A stretch of DNA of 64,000 nt. Source: Lacticaseibacillus pabuli (lineage in GTDB: Bacteria; Bacillota; Bacilli; Lactobacillales; Lactobacillaceae). Made by a program: the position numbers and the translations under genes. The notes beneath the pieces were generated by a model that did not search any database, was not told the DNA's origin, and saw only the letters and a program-made list of their open reading frames with translations. Shown in pieces: positions 1 to 7,068 of the stretch. Location: positions 1,240,001 to 1,304,000 of the forward strand of contig NZ_CP117884.1 of the NCBI RefSeq assembly GCF_028736235.1. Reading direction: 5' to 3'. Position 1 is the stretch's first letter. Every line of letters begins with the position of its first letter.

Positions 1-202
1 TTGATAAGTGTTTTGCGTGCGTACTGGAAGAATGTAAAGGTATCGTAACCGTTATGTATCGGGCAAAATAGGAAACCCCGGTTTGTCGCATCAGACCCCG
101 TTACATTTCTAGTAAGGCAATCTTGTCCTGAGGTCACATCTGATTAAGGGGTATACCATTAAAGATGTAGGAAGGTTAATTCCGCACGAAGGGAGTGCCG
201 CA

Positions 203-460
203 ATGCAGGGCATCATTAGACTACGTTCACTTAGCGCCAAGCACTGGGATTATTATTTCACCGCACAAGCGCACCACGCACGACCACTGAACGATTGGGG
301 GATTGTTCGGTTGGACCGGCACCACAGCACCCGTATTTTGCGCGAACCCTACGAATCATTTATCGGCGAAGGGGAACTGATCTTGCATCATGGCACCCGG
401 TTCCTTGCTAGCCATTTACTTAGAGGGAAACATGTGTGGAAAGTTCACTTTGATTCATGA
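203..460 (+). CDS. hypothetical protein, doubtful
   Basis: An 85-codon frame with an AGGGAG ribosome binding site about 8 bases before its ATG. I do not recognise the protein. It is rich in His and Arg and has no membrane segment or clear motif. The first 600 bases of the window hold no other gene. A rho-independent terminator with a UUCG loop follows at about 519-538 on the same strand, so some rightward transcript probably ends there. That gives weak support for this gene. It could equally be the relic of a decayed gene or chance coding in an intergenic region. Nothing recognisable was seen in bases 1-200 in any frame. Confidence 0.3.
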   Translation: MQGIIRLRSLSAKHWDYYFTAQAHHARPLNDWGIVRLDRHHSTRILREPYESFIGEGELILHHGTRFLASHLLRGKHVWKVHFDS

Positions 461-518
461 CATTTTGGGGCAAAGTGAGGTCAGGACAACTTTGGGGGAG
501 CGTCAGATTTGGGTTTCA

Positions 519-539
519 GCCGCATTCGTGCGGTTTTTA
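519..539 (+). terminator. rho-independent terminator with UUCG loop
   Basis: GCCGCA-UUCG-UGCGGU stem (519-524 with 529-534, outer pair G-U) followed by a run of T. It would stop a rightward transcript from the left edge before it meets galE head-on. Confidence 0.5.
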
Positions 540-550
540 GTTAGTGGAGA

Positions 551-588
551 CAAAATTCACCCCTGTCGCGTTGAACGGCAGGGGTGAA
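551..588 (-). terminator. galE terminator
   Basis: Ten-base-pair stem TTCACCCCTG (556-565) with CAGGGGTGAA (579-588). Read on the minus strand it is followed by TTTTG, immediately downstream of the galE stop codon. Confidence 0.85.
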
Positions 589-598
589 TTTGCAGTCA

Positions 599-1591
599 TT
601 AGTTTTGTGGGTAGCCTTCAGGATGCGTCGTGGTCCATTTCCAAGCGGTGGCAATGATGGCCTCAACGTCATCGTACTTTGGCGACCAGCCGAGCACCTT
701 GCGCGCCTTGTCGGAAGCGGCAATCAACGTGCTAGGATCGCCAGGGCGTCGTGGTGCCATTTCGGAAGGGATTTCCTTACCAGTGGCTTTGCGCGCCGCC
801 TCGAGAATTTCCAGGTTGGAAAAACCGGTGGCGCTACCCAGGTTGAAGGCGTCACTGTCATTCCCGGCAGCGAGGTACTTCAAAGCAAGGACGTGTGCGT
901 CGGCTAAATCGAGCACGTGCACGTAATCGCGGACGTTGGTGCCATCTGGTGTTGGGTAATCATCACCAAAGATTTGGAGCTTCTGGCGTTTGCCGCTTGC
1001 GACTTGGAGAATGATGGGCACGAGGTGGGTCTCGGGATTGTGATCCTCACCGATGGAACCATCTGGCTTGGCGCCGGCTACGTTGAAGTAACGCAGGGCA
1101 ACGAATTTGATGCCGTGCGCAACATCTGCCCAGTGCATCATCTTTTCCATCGTCAGCTTGGATTCGCCGTATGGGTTCGTTGGGACTTGGGGGTCAGTTT
1201 CCTTGATTGGCACTTGCTTAGGTTCACCGTACGTTGCGGCAGATGAGCTGAAGACGATGTTCTTCACGTCGAATTCATTCATCACTTCGAGCACATTAAT
1301 CATGCCGGTGATGTTGTTGTCAAAGTATTTAAGTGGCAACTTCATGCTCTCTGGTACGACGGAGAAGGCCGCAAAGTGGACCACGCCCTCAATGTCTTCT
1401 TGCTGGAAGACGTTGCGCATAAAGTCCTTGTCGCGGACGTCGCCAATGTACAAACGTGCCTTTTGATTAACCGCCGCGGTGTGCCCCGTGATCAAGTTGT
1501 CAACAACGGCCACATCATAGCCATCGTTAATCAGTGTGTCGACGGTATGCGAGCCAATATACCCAGCACCGCCCAAAACCAGAACTGTCAT
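599..1591 (-). CDS. galE: UDP-glucose 4-epimerase
   Basis: Interconverts UDP-glucose and UDP-galactose (Leloir pathway), supplying UDP-galactose for polysaccharides in the cytoplasm. The 330-residue product has the usual family length. It opens with the NAD-binding GGAGYIGSH loop and carries the SDR active-site Ser region (FSSSAATYG) and the YGESK catalytic Tyr-Lys motif. The start at 1591 is chosen because GGAGGT lies 7 bases upstream and the protein then begins directly with the Rossmann strand; a longer in-frame extension to 1696 has no binding site. It is a single gene with its own terminator and no gal operon partners nearby. It diverges from recJ. Confidence 0.96.
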   Translation of the reverse strand: MTVLVLGGAGYIGSHTVDTLINDGYDVAVVDNLITGHTAAVNQKARLYIGDVRDKDFMRNVFQQEDIEGVVHFAAFSVVPESMKLPLKYFDNNITGMINVLEVMNEFDVKNIVFSSSAATYGEPKQVPIKETDPQVPTNPYGESKLTMEKMMHWADVAHGIKFVALRYFNVAGAKPDGSIGEDHNPETHLVPIILQVASGKRQKLQIFGDDYPTPDGTNVRDYVHVLDLADAHVLALKYLAAGNDSDAFNLGSATGFSNLEILEAARKATGKEIPSEMAPRRPGDPSTLIAASDKARKVLGWSPKYDDVEAIIATAWKWTTTHPEGYPQN

Positions 1592-1729
1592 GATGAATAC
1601 CTCCAAAATGTTTTCTGACCATAGTTTACCAGTTACAAAGGCAGTTGCGGGTGAAGCGACGAAATTTACGGAAACTACAATAAATGATGACTTCACGCGG
1701 ATGACCGAACGCTAGGGCGCTGCGTCTGA

Positions 1730-1735
1730 TATAAT
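1730..1735 (+). promoter_or_regulatory. recJ promoter -10
   Basis: Perfect TATAAT 27 bases before the recJ start. The -35 region (about 1707-1712, GAACGC) is poor. Confidence 0.55.
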
Positions 1736-1762
1736 GATTCAGTTAGAAAGGGACGGTGTCGT

Positions 1763-4042
1763 TTGAATTCACGTTTTGATTGGCAATTAGGCAAACAAGC
1801 AGAGGCGGGCGCAACCGCCGAAGTTGGACGAGAACTGGGTGTTAGCCCACTGCTCGCCCAACTTTTGGTGCAACGCGGGATTACAGATAAAGCAACTTGG
1901 GAGAAATATACCCACCCCAGCTTAGAAAATCTGCACGACCCGTTCGCGCTTCACGACATGGATTTGGCGGTTGCCCGCATTACCAAAGCGGTTGAGAACG
2001 GCGAACAAATCACAATTTATGGGGATTATGACGTCGACGGCATCACGAGCACAACCATCATGAAGGAGGCGCTCGAGAGTATTGGTGCCGACCCAGCCAT
2101 CTACATTCCAAACCGGTTTGAAGACGGCTACGGGCCAAATCTGACCGCCTACAAACGTTTAGCTGAGACAGGCACCCAGTTGCTCATTACCGTGGACAAC
2201 GGGGTCAGTGGGGCCGAGCCGATTGCTTGGGCCATGGCCAACGGGATGGATGTCATTGTCACGGATCACCATGAACTCCCGGACAAACTACCAGACGCTG
2301 TTGCAGTCGTGCACCCACGTTACCCCGGGACGGATTACCCATTTGGCGATTTGAGTGGGGCGGGTGTTGCGTTCAAGGTCGCGACGGCGCTGCTGGGTGA
2401 GGTACCGATGGAGAGCTGCGATTTAGCGGCTTTGGGTGCCATCGCCGATGTGGTGAGTCTGACGGATGAGAACCGCACCTTCGTTCAAATCGGGCTTCAG
2501 ATGATGCGCGAAAATCCGCGCACGGGCTTGCAGGCATTATTCGAAGTTGCCGGCATTGACCAGGCAACGCTCGACGAGACGACGGTTGGGTTTGCCATCG
2601 CGCCACGCCTCAATGCGATTGGCCGATTGGGGGATGCCACACCAGGCGTGAAGCTACTCTCGACCTTTGACCCAACCGAAGCAAGTCGGATTGCCGCAGA
2701 AATTGATGAGGAAAACAAAAAGCGTCAAAAATTAGTATCAGATATCGCGGATGAGGCAGAAGCCATGGCGATTTCGCCAGATAATCAGGAACGCGCCGGA
2801 CTCGTTCTGGCAGGCGAGGGCTGGCACCAAGGCGTGGTTGGTATTGTCGCCAGCCGCATTGTGGAGCTAACGGGAAAGCCGACCATCATTCTCTCCGTTG
2901 ATTCGGAAAAAGACGAGGCCAAAGGGAGCGGACGGTCTGTGCCATCGTTCCACCTCTTCAAAGGCTTGCAGACATGCAGCGAGTTGCTGGATCACTTTGG
3001 CGGTCACGCGATGGCGGCGGGGATGAGTCTCAAGGCCAGCAATATTGATGCTTTCCGCGAGGCATTTGCTAAGGCGGCGGCGGACTTTGTAAATCCAAAC
3101 GACCGCCTGCCGCTGGCGGTTGACGAGCGTGTGGATGCCAGCGCCATCACCATGGCCAATTATGAGGAGTTGCAACAACTTGCGCCATACGGTCCGGACA
3201 ATCCGCAACCGGTCTTCACGATGGCACCGAACGTCATTGATGGGGTCAAGCAGATTGGCCAAAACGGTAAACACTTACGTTTCCGCGTCGACGGCGGTTT
3301 TGGTGCGATTGCGTTTGGCATGGGGAACATGGCGGCGGATTTGGCAAGTGCCCAGAAGGTTAAAATTGCGTTCACCCTGGGCCTCAACACTTTCCGCGGT
3401 AACAGCAGCTTGCAACTTGAAATCAAGGATATTGGCCTCCAGCAGGATCAGGTCCTCGACTGGCGCGGCCCAAGTCTGGAAACCCAGCAATTGATGCAGA
3501 CGCACAACTACGCCTTTTTCAACGCACGTACGATGCATGCTATGCAGACACGCTATACCTTTGGCGGGCCAGTGAGCCTGGTCAGCGATTTGCCAGCGGG
3601 GGCTGAGGACGTGGTACTGGTCGACATGCCGGCCAATGAAGCACAGTTGTCAGCCGCGATGCGCAGCGTGGCGCTTCCCGTCACGGTACTGTTCTACGCG
3701 AGCCCTGCCGCGACCGTCGCCGTACCGTCTCGCGCAGAGTTTGGCAGTGTGTTGCACTTCATTCAAAAGCACCCGAACTTTGATAAACATAAGTTGGGCC
3801 AGCTAGCGCGTGAGACGCACATGAATCTAAATCAAGTGATTTTGGCTGTACAGGTGTTTTTAGAGCTCAATTTTGTTACTATAAAGAGTGCTTTGATTTC
3901 TGCCGTTGATTCACCCGCACGCAAACAACTGTCTAGCGCGCCGGCTTACCAGGCGCGGCAGGAAGAATTACGGTTGATCAAAAACTTGCAGACCGCCAGT
4001 CGTGGCGATTTGCGCAGTACATTGCTTAATTACCGCAGATAA
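1763..4042 (+). CDS. recJ: single-stranded-DNA-specific exonuclease RecJ
   Basis: 5'-3' exonuclease on single-stranded DNA, used in RecF-pathway recombination and repair. The 759-residue protein shows the DHH phosphoesterase motifs in order: DYDVDG (88-93), TVDNG (about 143-147), TDHHE (167-171), and GGHAMAAG of the DHHA1 domain near residue 412. An OB-like region and a long Gram-positive C-terminal extension follow. The start is TTG at 1763 with AAAGGGA about 9 bases upstream. apt follows 18 bases after the stop, a very common Bacillota pairing, and the two are probably co-transcribed. Confidence 0.96.
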   Translation: MNSRFDWQLGKQAEAGATAEVGRELGVSPLLAQLLVQRGITDKATWEKYTHPSLENLHDPFALHDMDLAVARITKAVENGEQITIYGDYDVDGITSTTIMKEALESIGADPAIYIPNRFEDGYGPNLTAYKRLAETGTQLLITVDNGVSGAEPIAWAMANGMDVIVTDHHELPDKLPDAVAVVHPRYPGTDYPFGDLSGAGVAFKVATALLGEVPMESCDLAALGAIADVVSLTDENRTFVQIGLQMMRENPRTGLQALFEVAGIDQATLDETTVGFAIAPRLNAIGRLGDATPGVKLLSTFDPTEASRIAAEIDEENKKRQKLVSDIADEAEAMAISPDNQERAGLVLAGEGWHQGVVGIVASRIVELTGKPTIILSVDSEKDEAKGSGRSVPSFHLFKGLQTCSELLDHFGGHAMAAGMSLKASNIDAFREAFAKAAADFVNPNDRLPLAVDERVDASAITMANYEELQQLAPYGPDNPQPVFTMAPNVIDGVKQIGQNGKHLRFRVDGGFGAIAFGMGNMAADLASAQKVKIAFTLGLNTFRGNSSLQLEIKDIGLQQDQVLDWRGPSLETQQLMQTHNYAFFNARTMHAMQTRYTFGGPVSLVSDLPAGAEDVVLVDMPANEAQLSAAMRSVALPVTVLFYASPAATVAVPSRAEFGSVLHFIQKHPNFDKHKLGQLARETHMNLNQVILAVQVFLELNFVTIKSALISAVDSPARKQLSSAPAYQARQEELRLIKNLQTASRGDLRSTLLNYRR

Positions 4043-4060
4043 GGATAGTGAAAAATATTT

Positions 4061-4588
4061 ATGGCTGTTGATTTTGAAGATTACATCGCGAGTGTTCCTG
4101 ATTTTCCCGAAAAGGGCATTGTTTTCCGCGACATTTCGCCACTAATGGCTGACGGCAAGGCATACGCTGCCGCCACAGATGCAATCGCCGACTACGCGAA
4201 GGACAAGGGCGTCGAAATGATTGTCGGTCCCGAAGCGCGTGGCTTTATCGTCGGGTGTCCAGTCGCCTATAAGTTGGGCGTGGGCTTTGCCCCAGCCCGT
4301 AAGAAGGGAAAGCTGCCACGGCCAACCGTTAGTGCGAGCTACAAGTTGGAATATTCCACGTCCACGCTGTACTTGCACAAGGACGCCATCAAGCCTGGCC
4401 AGCGCGTACTGGTTTGTGACGATTTGCTCGCAACCGGTGGTACCATTGCGGCAACCATCGACCTCGTAGAACGTCTGGGTGGTATTGTAGTCGGCACCGC
4501 CTTTATCGTCGAACTGACAGACTTGCACGGCCGTGACAAGATCAAGGACTACGATATTCTGGCATTGACCGAATACGCAGGCGCCTAA
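4061..4588 (+). CDS. apt: adenine phosphoribosyltransferase
   Basis: Salvages adenine to AMP with PRPP. The 175 residues match the family length. The PRPP-binding loop [13 protein letters not shown] lies near residues 111-123, and [11 protein letters not shown] is the typical Apt nucleobase/PRPP segment. The ATG start has AAGGATAG 13 bases upstream, a rather long spacing. It is the second gene of the recJ-apt operon and ends at a strong terminator. Confidence 0.97.
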   Translation: MAVDFEDYIASVPDFPEKGIVFRDISPLMADGKAYAAATDAIADYAKDKGVEMIVGPEARGFIVGCPVAYKLGVGFAPARKKGKLPRPTVSASYKLEYSTSTLYLHKDAIKPGQRVLVCDDLLATGGTIAATIDLVERLGGIVVGTAFIVELTDLHGRDKIKDYDILALTEYAGA

Positions 4589-4607
4589 TTCACTTCAGAC
4601 GCAAAAA

Positions 4608-4650
4608 ACGACCCGCAATCTATTGAAGAATGCGGGTCGTTGCTGTTTTT
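4608..4650. terminator. bidirectional terminator between apt and the minus-strand gene
   Basis: Ten-base-pair perfect stem ACGACCCGCA (4608-4617) with TGCGGGTCGT (4631-4640). T-rich sequence follows on the plus strand and an A run precedes it, so it can work both ways. Confidence 0.9.
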
Positions 4651-4665
4651 AGTTGGACAATTATT

Positions 4666-4962
4666 TCACATGCGGCGGTCTTCAATTGGCTCAATCGTCA
4701 TTTGCCAGGCAGCGAGTGGCCAAACCAACATGAGGGTTGCGGCAATCCCGACGATGACCAGGCAACCGGACTCCACCGTTGAACTAGGTTTCACCGAGGC
4801 AACTGGATCCACGCCGGACAGCTCAATTTTAGGCTTGTCCTGAGCCACAATAGCGACATGACGTGCGTGGCCCGTATCTAAGCCTTGAATGACACTGCCG
4901 GACCAAAGCCCAACTATCAAAACTGCTAAAATGCAAAATAAAATCTTACGGTACTTACGCAT
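4666..4962 (-). CDS. small membrane protein, unknown function
   Basis: A 98-residue protein not recognised from any named family. It has a basic N-terminus (MRKYRK), a hydrophobic segment near residues 7-26, a polar loop of about 40 residues, and a second hydrophobic segment near 67-86. This suggests two membrane spans with a short external loop. ATG at 4962 is preferred over a GTG six bases upstream because AAAAGG then sits 9 bases before it instead of 3. It has its own promoter and is divergent from the YbaK-type gene. The 150-base gap between them contains repeated AGTGAA motifs. Confidence 0.65.
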   Translation of the reverse strand: MRKYRKILFCILAVLIVGLWSGSVIQGLDTGHARHVAIVAQDKPKIELSGVDPVASVKPSSTVESGCLVIVGIAATLMLVWPLAAWQMTIEPIEDRRM

Positions 4963-4983
4963 TGGCACACACCTTTTCTTTCT

Positions 4984-5085
4984 ATAGTGAAAATGATAGC
5001 ATGTCAGCGCTTAATTGTAAGGGGTTTCCGAAAACTTTTTTGAATTTTCGGCCATTCACTTTCATTTCGATAGTGAATTTGTTAG
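4984..5085. repeat. imperfect direct repeats with AGTGAA core, candidate operator
   Basis: Two 16-base copies (4984-4999 and 5070-5085) match at 13 of 16 positions and share ATAGTGAA..TG.TAG. An inverted TTCACT at 5055-5060 can pair with AGTGAA at 5072-5077. A separate CCGAAAA/TTTTCGG hairpin lies at 5028-5051. The set lies between two divergent genes, where a shared regulator could bind. No such protein is identified. Confidence 0.35.
4993..5020 (-). promoter_or_regulatory. promoter of the small membrane protein gene
   Basis: On the minus strand TTACAA (5015-5020), a 16-base spacer and TATCAT (4993-4998). The -10 overlaps one copy of an ATAGTGAA direct repeat (4984-4999). Confidence 0.55.
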
Positions 5086-5118
5086 GGTACTGGTAGTGAG
5101 AAGGAATGGGGCGACAGT

Positions 5119-5631
5119 TTGAGTAAGAAGAAAGCAAAGGGTGAAGAGAAAACACTGGTTGAAAAGATTTTGGACAAAAACAAAATCGCGTACGAGCCAG
5201 TCAGCTTTTCCACGCACCAAGATGGCGACGTCATGCAAATTGATGAACAAGAATTATCGGTTGCTGAGCACGAGGTCTACAAGACGCTCGTTCTCACGGG
5301 TAACAAAACCGGTCCCGTCGTCGGCATCGTGCCACTCGATACTCACATTGATTATAAGAAATTAAGCCATGTATCTGGCAACAAAAAGGTCGGCATGGTA
5401 CCACTGAAGGATCTGGTCAAGACGAGTGGCTATGAACATGGGGCAAATAATCCCGTGGGCATCCACGAACGGCATAACTACCCAATCTTCTTTGGGAATG
5501 AAGCCAAGGAAGCGGGGACGATTATTATCTCTGCCGGGAAGATTGGCCGGTCTGTTAAAATTAATGCGGAGGCGCTGGCAAAATTTGTCGGTGCACAGTT
5601 CGCAGATATTACGAGTCAAGAGGAGGGCTAG
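5119..5631 (+). CDS. YbaK/EbsC-type aminoacyl-tRNA deacylase
   Basis: Member of the YbaK/prolyl-tRNA editing-domain family, which hydrolyses mischarged tRNA such as Cys-tRNA(Pro). The 170-residue protein shows the family core: VYKTLVL near residue 54, VGIVPLD near 68, and the Lys-rich segment NKKVGMVP. It ends with IIISAGKIGRSVKI, the conserved strand near the substrate pocket. An extra Lys-rich N-terminal tail (SKKKAKGEEK) precedes the domain. The start is TTG at 5119 behind GAAGGAATGGGG. The DUF960 gene starts 1 base after its stop, so they form one operon. Confidence 0.85.
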   Translation: MSKKKAKGEEKTLVEKILDKNKIAYEPVSFSTHQDGDVMQIDEQELSVAEHEVYKTLVLTGNKTGPVVGIVPLDTHIDYKKLSHVSGNKKVGMVPLKDLVKTSGYEHGANNPVGIHERHNYPIFFGNEAKEAGTIIISAGKIGRSVKINAEALAKFVGAQFADITSQEEG

Positions 5632-5632
5632 C

Positions 5633-5947
5633 ATGTTTAGCGCTAATAGTAACCGTTTCGCGACATTCGGTGTCATTTCTAAGGTACCTGGTGCGGTCAT
5701 TGACGAATTCTGGTCCATCATCGACAACAACCTGCAGGGGGTCTTCCCACTGAAGAACCTGTTGCGCTTTGACTTGCTGGATAAGGATGACAAGTTGCAG
5801 ATCCACTTTTCAGAGGACGATTTAAACACACAGTTAGCCCTCGATACTGATTTTGAATTCAAAGATACTTACCCAGAAACCGTCTTTGCGTACGACGATG
5901 GCAAGGCGCAAACAATCTTGCTGCCAGAAGAGGCGGATGAACAGTAA
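5633..5947 (+). CDS. DUF960 family protein
   Basis: A 104-residue acidic cytoplasmic protein of the DUF960 family, function unknown. The recognisable part is the first 55 residues (RFATFGVISKVPG, EFWSIIDNN, FPLKNLLRFDL), followed by an acidic C-terminal half. The start at 5633 is decided by AGGAGG 6 bases upstream, inside the end of the YbaK-type gene; a longer in-frame extension to 5426 lies wholly within that gene and is rejected. It is co-transcribed with the deacylase and ends at a strong terminator. Confidence 0.75.
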   Translation: MFSANSNRFATFGVISKVPGAVIDEFWSIIDNNLQGVFPLKNLLRFDLLDKDDKLQIHFSEDDLNTQLALDTDFEFKDTYPETVFAYDDGKAQTILLPEEADEQ

Positions 5948-5952
5948 CGAGC

Positions 5953-5985
5953 AAAAAGGCCTCAGCGCAAGCTGAGACCTTTTTT
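5953..5985 (+). terminator. terminator after DUF960 gene
   Basis: AAAAGG-CTCAGC stem closing on a GCAA tetraloop (5967-5970), then GCTGAG-CCTTTTTT with one extra A. Confidence 0.9.
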
Positions 5986-6022
5986 GTGGTTGCCGGTGCA
6001 TGTTAGGTTGCTGGCCGCAAAC

Positions 6023-6451
6023 TTAGGAGACCCGCAAGTCGCCGTTCTCAATGTGGATACGGTCAATAAAGACGGAGTCAATCGCCTCGAGCGCGTCGGC
6101 TTGATCCGCCTTGGCACGTTCAAAGTTTGTTTCGTTTAAACGGCTATCTTCAATCGCGTTGAGAAGTCTGCTGATTGCTTCGTCGTATGCAGTAACGAAT
6201 TTACGCAGGTCGCCTTCTAGTACGCTGTAGCGGGCAGGGGCTTCGTGGTGCATGAATTCAGACACCAGTGGTTTGAAGCGCAGCATGTTCCGCATGAAGT
6301 AGTCTCTTAAATTTTGGAAGCTCTCGCTGGCAAGACAGTTGCCACGCAAAATATTTTCACAGGTATTGATGTACTCTGTAAATACTTGCTTGAAAACCAG
6401 TAGCCGTTCGAGCCGTAGTGTAACGTTAGTTAAGTATTCGCTATTTTGCAT
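6023..6451 (-). CDS. hypothetical protein, helical
   Basis: A 142-residue protein that I cannot assign. It is charged, without signal peptide or membrane segment. It looks almost entirely helical, with heptad-like Leu spacing in the first 35 residues and an acidic second half. ATG at 6451 is chosen because GGGGGA lies 6 bases upstream; the in-frame ATG at 6481 has no binding site. It stands alone. About 290 bases upstream lie before the tRNA-Ser gene, with no other coding sequence seen there. A regulatory or structural role is possible but nothing shows it. Confidence 0.55.
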   Translation of the reverse strand: MQNSEYLTNVTLRLERLLVFKQVFTEYINTCENILRGNCLASESFQNLRDYFMRNMLRFKPLVSEFMHHEAPARYSVLEGDLRKFVTAYDEAISRLLNAIEDSRLNETNFERAKADQADALEAIDSVFIDRIHIENGDLRVS

Positions 6452-6697
6452 GTCTATTCCCCCAAACTTATCTTTATCCATTGAATTTGCTTACATGTAT
6501 AGATTAATCTACGTATGGCTTATCCGCAACATAATTGAGTCATAATACGTTGATTTTTTTGCTTAATTTTGTAATTAGAAAAATCTTGTGATTCGGTTGG
6601 TATAGAAGGATTAGCGTTGTCTAAAGTTGCGGGATTGAGCAAATCGCCAGGAATGGGATTAGACCGCTCAATATGGCGGGATATTCGTGAAAAACGC

Positions 6698-6725
6698 TTG
6701 CGGGGTCCATAATTTTTGGTATACT
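6698..6725 (+). promoter_or_regulatory. tRNA-Ser promoter
   Basis: TTGCGG (6698-6703), a 16-base spacer and TATACT (6720-6725), 20 bases before the tRNA. Confidence 0.55.
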
Positions 6726-6745
6726 TATTTGTGTTGTTAAAACAT

Positions 6746-6831
6746 GGAGAGTTGGCAGAGTGGTAATGCAACGGACTCGAAATCCGTCGAACCGGTAAAA
6801 CGGCGCGCAGGTTCAATTCCTGTACTCTCCT
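6746..6831 (+). tRNA. tRNA-Ser (anticodon CGA)
   Basis: Acceptor stem GGAGAGT/ACTCTCC. The anticodon stem ACGGA/TCCGT closes the loop CTCGAAA with anticodon CGA, reading UCG. A long class II variable arm (CCG...CGG) is typical of tRNA-Ser, and the T arm contains GTTCAATTC. CCA is not encoded; TTATTT follows the acceptor. It is a single tRNA gene with its own promoter and terminator. Confidence 0.95.
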
Positions 6832-6875
6832 TATTTATATTTTTTACAATTTTAATTGTGAAGAACAGTCCGTCG

Positions 6876-6907
6876 AGCTTAGGTAGTAGTTGCTACCTAA
6901 GCTTTTT
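6876..6907 (+). terminator. tRNA-Ser terminator
   Basis: Eleven-base-pair perfect stem AGCTTAGGTAG (6876-6886) with CTACCTAAGCT (6893-6903), then TTTT. The remaining sequence up to 7030 shows no gene. Confidence 0.9.
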
Positions 6908-7030
6908 GTTACTCATAAATGCAATCGGTCCGAAAAAATCATGGTATTAGCTGGTCACAAACTGTCATATTTGTTCAATCAAATTGTCATTCACAAGGTT
7001 AGCAATCTGCTGAATCACTAGACCGCAACA

Positions 7031-7066
7031 AAAGAACGGCAACCGCCGAAATGGTTGCCGTTCTTT
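7031..7066 (-). terminator. terminator of the ABC exporter operon
   Basis: Fourteen-base-pair perfect stem AAAGAACGGCAACC (7031-7044) with its complement at 7053-7066, just past the permease stop codon on the minus strand. Confidence 0.85.
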
Positions 7067-7068
7067 GA

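Noticed and set aside
6520..6816. A minus-strand frame of 98 codons covering the tRNA-Ser gene
   Set aside because: It is antisense to a complete class II tRNA with intact stems and cannot be a real gene there.
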